Below, piece by piece: positions 15,801-23,937 of a stretch of 64,000 bases of DNA. Source of the DNA: Scatosoma sp045660265 (GTDB lineage Bacteria > Bacillota > Clostridia > Christensenellales > Borkfalkiaceae); NCBI GenBank assembly GCA_045660265.1, contig JAZRDM010000017.1, positions 1 to 64,000 on the forward strand, given 5' to 3'. The position numbers and the translations under genes were made by a program. The notes beneath the pieces are model-generated. The model had not been told where the DNA came from. It was given only the letters and a program-made list of their open reading frames with translations, and did not search any database. The first letter of the stretch is position 1, and every line of letters begins with the position of its first letter.

Positions 15801-18800
15801 TTGATTATGTACATTTACGACGCAGCTCCGGTTGTTACGGAAACTAAAACTGTAACGTATAAGGATAAGAACCAAGCAACTCAATCCTTTACTTATGACG
15901 TCTATGGATTTGAGTCTGGCGCGGATACTTCCGAAGTACAAACGTACGGTGCGGAATTTGCGCAATGGGCTAGATATTGGAATATTAGAAATTCCGGTGA
16001 AGGCGATAGCAAACGCATCCATTTGTTTTATTCGTATGTTGACTATACGGAAAATAAGGAAAATGGTAAATGGATTAACGACGAACAATCTGGCTTTATC
16101 CCTGCAATTGAAGCGCTTGTAGGAAAGAATGATACGATTCAAGTAAAACACGTAAACGAGATTGTTAGTGTTGAAAAGGCAAGCGGTGTTGTTTCCGTTG
16201 CTGCTTTGGCAAACGGTACGTATAACGTATCTGGTGCAATCGAGGCTAATAACGTAACGGTTAATAACGGTAGCGTTACGCTGAACATGAGCAATCTTAC
16301 GGCAGGTAACACGTACGCGCTTACGTTTACTAACACGACTACGGGTGCAGTTATTTCTTATCCTAACGTAGTTGTAGTAACGGGTGCGCTTTCTGCAACG
16401 GCGGGTGTGCCTGCTGGGGATGGTTACTATTTCGTAACTAGAGATTATGTAGTTGAAGAAGGCACGACGGAAACGTGGCTTTCGCATAACGTATTTGCAA
16501 AGGGCAGTTATACGGTAAGTATTAACGGCGGTTTGCCTATTGCAACGACCATTCACGCGGCTGGTAAATTGAATGTTCAATTTAATGCGCCTGCGGTAAT
16601 GGGTGAAAAATATCTTGTAGAAGTAAGCAACGGCACACAAACGTACGCGTTTGCTGTATACGGTGCGAAGTATATTAGAACGGCTGAAGAATTGAAGGCA
16701 CTCGGCGTTGGCGGTAACAGAAACAATACGGAAAATATTTACGGTTACTACGCGCTCGGAAACGATATTACGTTCGAACATGATGCTGAATATTCCGACT
16801 TAGTAGCGGCAGGTTATCCGGCTAACAGTACTTACGCGTTCTACGGTACGTTCGACGGTAATGGCTACTCTATTAACAATATGCGTGTTTCGGACGGCGG
16901 TATCTTCGGTATCATGAGTGGTACTGTGAAGAACGTTACCTTGAAAGACGTACATATTTGTGGCATTATTCCTCATAAAACAGAAAACAAAGTTGTTATT
17001 AAGCAATATACCAATCAACAAGGCGCTTATACGGCGATTTTTGCGCACAAGGCTCCTGGTGGTACGTTTGAAAATATCAATATTAGCATTGCTTCGTCTC
17101 CTAATACATATACTTGGCAAAGAGACGGTTTGTTTGTCGTTTCCGGTTCTGATAACTCCGCAGCGACGTTCCGTAATATTACGGTTAGCGCAGAAGGCGT
17201 AAAATTAAAGACGCTTTTGGGTATTTCGCATAACGAAAATAACGTATATCAAAACGTTTTAATTAAATCGGCTGGTTATGTGGGTATTGGTTATACGGGC
17301 GACTCTTACACTTCAACCGGTGAAAACGTTGCTGTACGTATGAACGAATTCCCCGCAGGCGTAAGGTATATTGAAGTTACGGAAAGATTCGGCATTACGA
17401 ACACGGAAGAAACGGTTGGTATTGGCGAAGAGCTTACCATCACGACGGATAAAGCAAACCTTAGCTATACTTATAGCTTAGCAAAAGCTGTAAACGGCGT
17501 ATCCGTTGACGAAAACGGTGTTGTAACCGTAGCTGACAACGCGAAAGTCGGCGCAACGTTCACGGTTGTAGTATCGGGTAGCAACTATCAAACGGAAGAA
17601 ATTACGTTTACCGTTCGAAAAGCTAAAAAGACGTTAAGCGCAGTGGTAGAAATCGAACAAATCAATGGTTCGTTCACCATTCCTTCGGTAGAAGGCGAAA
17701 TCCTTAAGGTAACGGTTGGCGATAAAGAATTTAGCGACATCAGCGGTAACACGATTGAGTTTGGCGAAAAAGATTTCGTTAAACAAGAAACGTTAGGTAA
17801 AGGCAAGACGTATACCATTGAAACGTTAACGACGATTTACACGGGTACGGCGAACATTTACACCATGATTATCGATAACAAGGCTGAACTCGATCAATGG
17901 CAAGCAGTGGCATCTGATAACGCGGTAGCTGCGGGCGACGTTCTTGAAATTCAAAAGAAAGCGCTTTATAACGGTTACTTTATCCTTGGCGCAGACATTG
18001 AATATAATGCAACGTGGGGCGGTTATGGTATCGCTTGGGGCGCATTTAACAATAAAGCACTTTGGAAAGAAGAACATCAATCTAAATACAGCACCACTCA
18101 TGCGACGGTACTTGCAGCATTCAATGCAGGTTGGTTTATCGAAGGCGCAATCTACGAAGATTGGGGCACGGGTGTATTAGGCGGCTTCAAGGGCGTATTC
18201 GACGGTGATGGCCACTACATTGACGGCATGGGAATGAGCGGTAATTTCGCTGGCTTCGTTGTAACGCTTGGCGGCGGTACGATTAAGAACGTTGCGTTTA
18301 CGAATGCAAAAGTTCTTAGCTCGAATTCCGGCTTTGTTACCAATAGAGGTCCTGGTATCATTGAAAACGTTTACGTACAAGTTGTTGAAATGGTAAACGG
18401 TAGTGATGCAAACAATCCTACCTCTATCATCAGCAGAGGTCCTGGTAAAACGATTAGCAATATCATTGTAGACGTATCTGCAATCGACTTTGCAAATCTT
18501 GAATATGCATACGTTGTAAGCTTAGCTACGGGTACTTCGGATGGAGTATACGTACTTGGTGCAGGCGATGCTGTTTACAATAGAACGCCTAACGGTAATA
18601 CTCCTAATAACTTCAACGCAACGGATAAGAAAGCATCTGTATTCTATGAATTGAATGGTAACTCTGGCAGTGCTACCGACTACGACTTAGTAGGCAGCTT
18701 CGCAACGAGTGCCGACTTGCTTGCAGATGCAACGCACGGCGCGAAGGTAAGAGCATGGAACGACAATGGATTCTGGGTAGTTGATACAACGTATGGTATT

Positions 18801-21800
18801 GTAATTCCTGAAGTTCTTTACGAAGATGCTTTGGAAGATTACAAGACGATTGTATTGAATGAAACGATTACCATTGAAAAGGTAAGCGGTACGTTCAATC
18901 TTCCTAACGAAGTTGAAGGCACGGTTACGAAGGTTGTTGTTGGCAATGAAGAATTTACGGATATCAACGGCAAGACGGTTACCATTGGCGAAAATGCTTT
19001 GGTTGCACAAGAAAGCCTTGGTAAAAACGTATTAGTAACAATTGAGGCAGATGGTAAGAATTATGCATGCTATGCAAACGTTTATACCATGATTATCGAT
19101 AACAAGGCTGAGCTTAAGAGCTGGCAAGCAGTAGCTGCAGACAACTCTGTAAAAGCAGGTCTTTGTGTAGAAGAACAAAAGCAAGCGGTACTTTCCGGTT
19201 ACTTTGTACTCGGCGCAAATATCGAATATAACGATACTTGGACGCCTATTCTTCCTTTTGCAGGTGTAACGCCTAGTATTTATACTGTACTTTCCGAGGC
19301 TACGGCAAATAATTTGAAGACGCAATATGCAAACGACGAAGTTGCATTGTCGAAGATTATTCAAGAAGGTTGGGGTACTGGCGAGAAAGCGGGCTTCAAG
19401 GGCGTATTTGATGGTGATGGACACTACATCAACGGCCTTTGGGTTGGCGAAGGCTACTCTGGTTTCGTAATCACGCTTGGTGGCGGTACGATTAAGAACG
19501 TAGCATTTACAAACGCAACGGTTGGTTCTACGTCCTCGGTTGTAGCAAACCGTGGCCCTGGTTTAATCGAAAACGTTTACGTTTCCGTTGTAGAAATGGC
19601 TAACGGTAGCGATAAGGATAATCCTACTTCTGTTGTAACGAGAGGTCAATATAAGACGCTTAGAAACATTGTTGTAGACGTATCTGCAATTGACTTTGCA
19701 AATCTCGAATATGCAATCGCTGTAAACTTGGTACAAGGTATTTCTGAAAACGTATACGTGCTTGGCGCAGGGGATGCTATTTACAATAGAACGCCTAACG
19801 GCAGTACGCCTAACAATTTCAGCGCAACGGACAAGAAAGCATCTGTATTCTACGAATTGAATGCTAACTCTGGCAGTGCTACCGACTACGACTTAGTAGG
19901 CAGCTTTGCAACGGCAGCAGATCTCCTTGCAGACGCAACGCACGGCGCTATCGTTAAGGCATGGGCTGGCGATTTCTGGACGATTGACCAAGTAAATGGC
20001 AAGGTTATTCCTACCGAAGTGCTTGAAAATAATCCTGTTGCTCTGAAGAAACCTGCAATTCTTCCTATGCCTACCGGTCAAGCAAACGTATCCGTATACG
20101 AAGGAAATGTAGCATCGCTTGGTTTCCCTGCTGGTACGTACGTATCTGAAGTTGCAATTTCGGATCTTTGGAACAGCAGAGCTAAGGTTACGACGGATGA
20201 TGTAAATGCTGATTATATCAGTATTGACTTTATGCTTGCACAAGGCTCTACGATAAAATCGTTCACAATCTGGCCTGGTACGACTGGTAGTATTGCTATT
20301 AATGCTAACGGTGTTTCTTTCAATGAAAACGCGTTAGAAAGAACGATTGTTATTTTGGACTCCGAAGGCAACAACGCAACCAAGGGTCCTTGGAATGCAG
20401 GCGAAATTTATACGTTGAAATATTACTTCATTGGCGAAGAAGCTTCGAAGAAATATTTTGCAATCTCTTCGGATAACGTAAATAACGTAATTTACTTTGC
20501 AAATGGTAAGAGCGGTAGCGTTACCGAATTGGATGAAACGATTGAAATTATTGCTACTGATGCAAGCTTCGAATTACCTGCAGGTATTGTAGGCGAAGTT
20601 ACGGGCGTTACGCTTGATGGTGTAAACATCTTCAAGGGTATGAACGGTTCTAGCGTTCTTTTGGATGCGGAAGCGCTTGCGGCTAACGTGGCATCCCATG
20701 GCGTAGGTAAGGCGTTAAGTATCGTTACGACGTCTGGCGAATATAACGCACAAGCAGACGTTATCACGAAAGTGATTAAGACGGCTGACGACTTGAAGGC
20801 ACTCGGCGTAGGCGGTAACAGAAGCGGCGTAGAACAGGTTTATGGCTACTACGTACTTGGAAATAATATTACGTTTAACCACGCTGATGACTATTCCGAC
20901 TTAGTAACTGCAGGTTATCCGAAGAATAATGATCACGCGTTCCGCGGTACGTTCGACGGTAGAGGCTATACGCTTGATAACATGAGAGTTTCGGACGGCG
21001 GTATCTTCGGTATTATGCGCGGTACGGTTAAGAACGTTAACTTGACCAACGTGCATATGATTGATAATCCTCCCGCAGGTGTATCCATCCAAAATGGCGG
21101 CTATATTGCTATCTTGGCATATGCAGCACCTAACGGTACGTTTGAAAATATCAATATTAGCATCGCATCCTCGCCTAGCACATATAGCTGGAAGAGATAT
21201 GGCTTGCTTGTTAACTCTGGTTCGAGCGGCGCAGCTACCTTCCGTAATATCACGGTTAGCGCAGAAGGGATGAAGTTAAAGTCGCTTTTGGGTATTTCCC
21301 ATAATGCAAACAACGTATACGAAAACGTGGTAATTAAAGCCGCTGATTACGTGGCGATTGGTTACACGGGCGACCCCTACACTACAAGCGGTGAAAACGT
21401 TGCTTTACGTATGAACGAATTCCCCGCAGGCGTAACGTTTGTTAAGGTTGCTTACGTAAAGGATGCAAGCGGCGCGATTATTCCTTTCTATGAAGGCGAC
21501 GTAACGGATCTTGGCTTTGAAGCAGGTACGAAGGTTCAATACGTAGTACAAGACAACCGTACGAATATGTGGAATCCTGGTACCGAACTTGGCTTGAGTA
21601 TGGAAAAGCAAGGTGTTATGATTACTAAGGGTGCAGATGAAGATTACGCAAGCGTTCTGTTTGCTGTTTCTAGAGAATTCACCGGCACGTACGCATTCTT
21701 CACTTGGTGGTTTGATGGCTTAACCGCAGCTGACAACCAAGACGGCGGCGGTTATATTAGAACAGACGGTGAGTATTATGCTTCTGGTACAACGCTTCCT

Positions 21801-23453
21801 GGCGCTAAAGCAGTAGCATATGACATGAACGGTAATAAGGTAACGAGCTTTGCTGCAAATACCGTTTACGAATTGAGATGGTATGGCGAAGGCGCAATGA
21901 TGTTTAAAGTAGCTTGCTGTGAACAAAACGGCCAATCTATTACGACGTATTTTGCAAAGCCTTCTAGCGGAAGCATTGAAACGATTGAGCTTGACGATCC
22001 TGTAACGATTGAAGTTGAAAATGGCAGCTTCGCAATTCCTTCGGGAGTTGCGGGCGCCGTTAACAGCGTTACGATTGACGGGGTAGAAATTTTTGCAAGC
22101 GTATCGAACGGTGAAATTATCTTCGATAAAGGCGCAATGTCTACCGGCGCAGGTAAAGAACTTATTATCAAGACGCACATTGCGGAATACGTAGTAAGCG
22201 CAGACGTTGTTACGAAGATTATTAAGACGGCTGCAGAATTGCAAGCACTCGGCGTAGGTGGTAGAACTGCCGACGGAAATGGTAATACGGATGAAGCAGG
22301 TCATGACGTATACGGTTATTACGTGCTTGATGGTAATATTGATGGTAGTGGTTTGTACTTCGCGGCTGGTATCTCCGGTCAACAATCTTGGTTCCAAGGT
22401 ACGTTTGACGGCAGAGGTTATACGGTTGCTAACGTAATCGTATCCGAAGGCGGTATCTTCGGCGGTATGAAGAATGCAACGGTTAAAAACGTAAACTTCA
22501 CAAACGTTAAATATCACGATAACACCAATGGTGCAGGTCAAGGCTATAACGACAACAAGCAATGGGGTCAATACTTCGGCTTGCTTGGCCAATGGGCAAA
22601 TAATATCAACGTTGAAAATATTACCGTACAAATTTCCGAACTTAATAACTACATGGCAGTTGGTTTGCTTGTCTACAGTGGTTTTACGGGCACTACAAAC
22701 AACTTCAAAAATATCCACGTAGATGCTTCTGGCTTAACCTTCTTTAACGTGTTAGAATTGAATTATGGAACAGCTACCATGAACTATGAAAACGTTACCA
22801 TTAAAGCAGCTGGATATAGTACGATTGCGTTGAAGGGTGGTTCTAAAGGTTCTGAAGCAATTACCGAATGGCCTGCAGGCGTAACGTATATCCAATCTAC
22901 CCACTCTGAATATGCGTATTACTTTAAGTCTGGCGCAAATGCAAATGGTGAAGTAGTACCTTTCTATATGGGAGACGTAACGACGCTTGGCTTTGAAGCA
23001 GGTACGAAGGTTCAATACGTAGTACAAGACAACCGTACGGGTCTGTGGTCGGCTGGTACTGAACTTGGCTTGACGATGGAAAAGCAAGGTATCAGAATTA
23101 CGAAAGAGGCTAACGAAGACTACGCAAGTATTTATTTCTCCCTTTCGAGAGAATTTACTGGCGCGAATGCGTTTGCGACTTGGTGGTTTGATGAAGAGGG
23201 TACTAATAGATCTCTTGCTGGTTATTTGAAGACAGATGGCACATATACGACCGCCAGCACTGGCCCCACAAACTTCAAGGTTGTTGCATACGACATGGAA
23301 GGTAACCAAGTAACGAGCTTTGCTAAAAATACCGTTTATGAAATGAGATGGTATGGCGAAGGCGCAATAACGTTTAAAGTAGGTTGCTGTGAAATAAACG
23401 GCCAATCTATTACGACATACTTTGCAAACGCAATGCACGGTAACGACGCGTAA
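12873..23453 (+). CDS. Giant secreted DUF4838 protein with repeated modules
   Basis: 3526 residues. Residues 1 to about 40 are a signal peptide (basic MKKNFKN, hydrophobic core, cleavage near SVAEA). An N-terminal beta domain follows (about 55-190), then a BIG2-like Ig domain (about 230-302) and a DUF4838 domain (about 360-910) with the family motif WCQCSACK near 675. The remainder is modular. A-units with GLUG-type GTFDGxGY and GGIFGxM motifs start near 1264, 2634 and 3115. B-units beginning YTMIIDNKAEL start near 1663 and 2070. Ig-like D-units precede B1, B2, A2 and A3. C-units starting PFYxGDVTxLGFEAG lie near 2868 and 3362. No LPXTG, SLH or C-terminal anchor is seen. It probably acts on or binds glycans outside the cell, but no catalytic residue can be named. 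Confidence 0.85.
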   Translation: MKKNFKNLFVSLALCASLCCGIVGVAVSGIFNAKQSVAEAYETLDGFTIEETASIRRNMPSGIRFTTNIESVSATVAALNDVEFGTLVLPADLLGSEELTHATEKVVDIPTTKWQNEEKTEYTSVLGGAGGANLSSSYYNRPIAARSYITGTDSNGTKITYYTENMAVRSLGYVAYMANLDGDTSELITKIVDETKVEITFNPEGQISYYNNDNTGTAVVTNALPKETSSMASIKIGGVTVPVSELEKRNATLSYESENSAIISVDGETLTAKSAGETKITVRGTFNGKELKAVTQNVSTDGYAPVSSQYKILISAKTAAHNMGYRDGETSYLPPQTEAASEAYFTYASEHTAAYLLQSIIEEATGVRLEVVAEGSAKYNAADKFISVGKTQLAKAKANELGLTMGSFKDANLASEYTVSALTYVEDGETKTFEKDTASKVQTVGDNVFLLGVTGQGTLYGAQRFLREMAGYGYYMEDSYVVDEKVDFVLPSKTLVYIPDIEYNVTQGEANSMHVNYGLQSYTQNIIPVGTTDEQDASGNYYKGINHNSTLVVDDKTHIALSQIDQGLNGGYNYYTENIKAKANHWMAWYATKSGSLSVGTYTEWVLWAIPAKPYTGDATNFILAELCYTAHGDIFSDYTRAGLVERVADEMYAKMQKFPTLDRLGFSQMDHNYWCQCSACKNEGNPSDNLLHFLLDVAANLKGKLEDAGDARKDTFKISTLFYHATSPAPKSTANYATELTNYMKHIEPWFAETKVDHVDPFNYDKPGTTSGWNEKVYEEFKKWANIANQYGADMLLWEYYVNTTNFFQPYDTVDAIRVNYGLFADAGIDYIFNQMMEGKNTWKRLKQFLISQLAWNARPTNDVWNGWIDEYFVGAYGDAAEEMRDYYDSMKVWSDAHKDLFRADNNYSTNTTGGTAATNASLTYDAVSSENFPKATLETWINLCNDALEALDPADPNYNTYYSNIMLEKLSPMYLIMYIYDAAPVVTETKTVTYKDKNQATQSFTYDVYGFESGADTSEVQTYGAEFAQWARYWNIRNSGEGDSKRIHLFYSYVDYTENKENGKWINDEQSGFIPAIEALVGKNDTIQVKHVNEIVSVEKASGVVSVAALANGTYNVSGAIEANNVTVNNGSVTLNMSNLTAGNTYALTFTNTTTGAVISYPNVVVVTGALSATAGVPAGDGYYFVTRDYVVEEGTTETWLSHNVFAKGSYTVSINGGLPIATTIHAAGKLNVQFNAPAVMGEKYLVEVSNGTQTYAFAVYGAKYIRTAEELKALGVGGNRNNTENIYGYYALGNDITFEHDAEYSDLVAAGYPANSTYAFYGTFDGNGYSINNMRVSDGGIFGIMSGTVKNVTLKDVHICGIIPHKTENKVVIKQYTNQQGAYTAIFAHKAPGGTFENINISIASSPNTYTWQRDGLFVVSGSDNSAATFRNITVSAEGVKLKTLLGISHNENNVYQNVLIKSAGYVGIGYTGDSYTSTGENVAVRMNEFPAGVRYIEVTERFGITNTEETVGIGEELTITTDKANLSYTYSLAKAVNGVSVDENGVVTVADNAKVGATFTVVVSGSNYQTEEITFTVRKAKKTLSAVVEIEQINGSFTIPSVEGEILKVTVGDKEFSDISGNTIEFGEKDFVKQETLGKGKTYTIETLTTIYTGTANIYTMIIDNKAELDQWQAVASDNAVAAGDVLEIQKKALYNGYFILGADIEYNATWGGYGIAWGAFNNKALWKEEHQSKYSTTHATVLAAFNAGWFIEGAIYEDWGTGVLGGFKGVFDGDGHYIDGMGMSGNFAGFVVTLGGGTIKNVAFTNAKVLSSNSGFVTNRGPGIIENVYVQVVEMVNGSDANNPTSIISRGPGKTISNIIVDVSAIDFANLEYAYVVSLATGTSDGVYVLGAGDAVYNRTPNGNTPNNFNATDKKASVFYELNGNSGSATDYDLVGSFATSADLLADATHGAKVRAWNDNGFWVVDTTYGIVIPEVLYEDALEDYKTIVLNETITIEKVSGTFNLPNEVEGTVTKVVVGNEEFTDINGKTVTIGENALVAQESLGKNVLVTIEADGKNYACYANVYTMIIDNKAELKSWQAVAADNSVKAGLCVEEQKQAVLSGYFVLGANIEYNDTWTPILPFAGVTPSIYTVLSEATANNLKTQYANDEVALSKIIQEGWGTGEKAGFKGVFDGDGHYINGLWVGEGYSGFVITLGGGTIKNVAFTNATVGSTSSVVANRGPGLIENVYVSVVEMANGSDKDNPTSVVTRGQYKTLRNIVVDVSAIDFANLEYAIAVNLVQGISENVYVLGAGDAIYNRTPNGSTPNNFSATDKKASVFYELNANSGSATDYDLVGSFATAADLLADATHGAIVKAWAGDFWTIDQVNGKVIPTEVLENNPVALKKPAILPMPTGQANVSVYEGNVASLGFPAGTYVSEVAISDLWNSRAKVTTDDVNADYISIDFMLAQGSTIKSFTIWPGTTGSIAINANGVSFNENALERTIVILDSEGNNATKGPWNAGEIYTLKYYFIGEEASKKYFAISSDNVNNVIYFANGKSGSVTELDETIEIIATDASFELPAGIVGEVTGVTLDGVNIFKGMNGSSVLLDAEALAANVASHGVGKALSIVTTSGEYNAQADVITKVIKTADDLKALGVGGNRSGVEQVYGYYVLGNNITFNHADDYSDLVTAGYPKNNDHAFRGTFDGRGYTLDNMRVSDGGIFGIMRGTVKNVNLTNVHMIDNPPAGVSIQNGGYIAILAYAAPNGTFENINISIASSPSTYSWKRYGLLVNSGSSGAATFRNITVSAEGMKLKSLLGISHNANNVYENVVIKAADYVAIGYTGDPYTTSGENVALRMNEFPAGVTFVKVAYVKDASGAIIPFYEGDVTDLGFEAGTKVQYVVQDNRTNMWNPGTELGLSMEKQGVMITKGADEDYASVLFAVSREFTGTYAFFTWWFDGLTAADNQDGGGYIRTDGEYYASGTTLPGAKAVAYDMNGNKVTSFAANTVYELRWYGEGAMMFKVACCEQNGQSITTYFAKPSSGSIETIELDDPVTIEVENGSFAIPSGVAGAVNSVTIDGVEIFASVSNGEIIFDKGAMSTGAGKELIIKTHIAEYVVSADVVTKIIKTAAELQALGVGGRTADGNGNTDEAGHDVYGYYVLDGNIDGSGLYFAAGISGQQSWFQGTFDGRGYTVANVIVSEGGIFGGMKNATVKNVNFTNVKYHDNTNGAGQGYNDNKQWGQYFGLLGQWANNINVENITVQISELNNYMAVGLLVYSGFTGTTNNFKNIHVDASGLTFFNVLELNYGTATMNYENVTIKAAGYSTIALKGGSKGSEAITEWPAGVTYIQSTHSEYAYYFKSGANANGEVVPFYMGDVTTLGFEAGTKVQYVVQDNRTGLWSAGTELGLTMEKQGIRITKEANEDYASIYFSLSREFTGANAFATWWFDEEGTNRSLAGYLKTDGTYTTASTGPTNFKVVAYDMEGNQVTSFAKNTVYEMRWYGEGAITFKVGCCEINGQSITTYFANAMHGNDA
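16666..23440 (+). repeat. Coding repeats in the giant gene
   Basis: Intragenic duplications at DNA and protein level. A-units are at about 16666-17370, 20772-21440 and 22215-22890. B-units are at about 17858-18840 and 19083-20030, the second almost a copy of the first. C-units are at about 21476-21960 and 22955-23435. Long stretches are near-identical, so recombination between copies is plausible and the length may vary between strains. Confidence 0.85.
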
Positions 23454-23492
23454 AAGCAAACTTACAATCGAATAAAATCGATTAGACTTAAG

Positions 23493-23522
23493 AAAGGTCG
23501 GGCAGAAACGCCCGACCTTTTT
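23493..23522 (+). terminator. Terminator of the giant gene
   Basis: AAAGGTCGGGC and GCCCGACCTTT form an 11-bp GC-rich stem with loop AGAAAC, ending in a T-run. Confidence 0.93.
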
Positions 23523-23578
23523 ACTGTAATTACAAAGAAGAATTTTACAAAAATTTACAAAATATCGTCATAAAACAG

Positions 23579-23607
23579 TTGACAAAGACATACGAATACT
23601 ATATAAT
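23579..23607 (+). promoter_or_regulatory. Promoter of the feoAB operon
   Basis: A consensus TTGACA (23579-23584), 17-base spacer and TATAAT (23602-23607). The predicted transcription start falls at the edge of the dyad operator at 23617. Confidence 0.9.
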
Positions 23608-23616
23608 AATTTTGTA

Positions 23617-23632
23617 GTTAGCAGTGGCTAAC
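23617..23632 (+). promoter_or_regulatory. Dyad operator upstream of feoA
   Basis: GTTAGCAGTGGCTAAC: six-base arms GTTAGC/GCTAAC around AGTG, placed just downstream of the -10 box. The same dyad recurs before feoB. DtxR-family metal regulators bind dyads of this general kind, and a DtxR-family gene lies 2.7 kb downstream. It is therefore a likely iron-dependent repressor site. Confidence 0.75.
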
Positions 23633-23653
23633 AAGAAGCATGCGGAGGAAAGT

Positions 23654-23872
23654 ATGGATTTAAGCGTTGTCGAACTCGGCAAAGAATACATAATTAAAGC
23701 CGTCCAGACGGATGATGACGAATTAAACGCTTTTTTGTTTTCGCTCGGTTGTTACAGCGGTGAAAAAATTACCGTGGTTTCCCGTTTGTCAAAAAGCTGC
23801 GTCGTTGCCATCAAGGACGCTAGATATAATATCGATAAGGACTTGGCAAAATCGATTATCGTTTTTGCGTAA
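23654..23872 (+). CDS. feoA: Ferrous iron transport protein A
   Basis: 72 residues, one SH3-like FeoA domain: MDLSVVELGKEYIIKAVQTDD, LFSLGCYSGEKITVVSRL, then DARYNIDKDLAKSIIV. FeoA is a small cytoplasmic partner of FeoB. The start ATG 23654 follows GCGGAGGAA; the frame continues upstream to 23624 but overlaps the operator region. feoB follows after 65 bases that hold a second operator. Confidence 0.93.
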   Translation: MDLSVVELGKEYIIKAVQTDDDELNAFLFSLGCYSGEKITVVSRLSKSCVVAIKDARYNIDKDLAKSIIVFA

Positions 23873-23900
23873 AAAATAGCGGATTATTTTTTTGAGATTT

Positions 23901-23918
23901 TGTTAGCATTGACTAACA
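23901..23918 (+). promoter_or_regulatory. Second dyad operator, upstream of feoB
   Basis: TGTTAGCATTGACTAACA, aligning base for base with the feoA site (GTTAGC-N4-RCTAAC). It sits 19 bases before the feoB start, between feoA and feoB, where a bound repressor would block transcription. No clear promoter lies directly upstream. Confidence 0.7.
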
Positions 23919-23937
23919 GAAAGGAGAGTACATATTT

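Noticed and set aside
15729..16781. 350-residue minus-strand frame inside the giant gene
   Set aside because: Antisense to a long well-supported coding region, rich in Arg, Asn and Cys, and without a start signal. Similar antisense frames at 21720-22718 and 22752-23459 were rejected for the same reason.
16666..23440. CRISPR-like or intergenic repeat array
   Set aside because: The repeats are long, in frame and code for protein modules; there are no short direct repeats with unique spacers and no cas genes.
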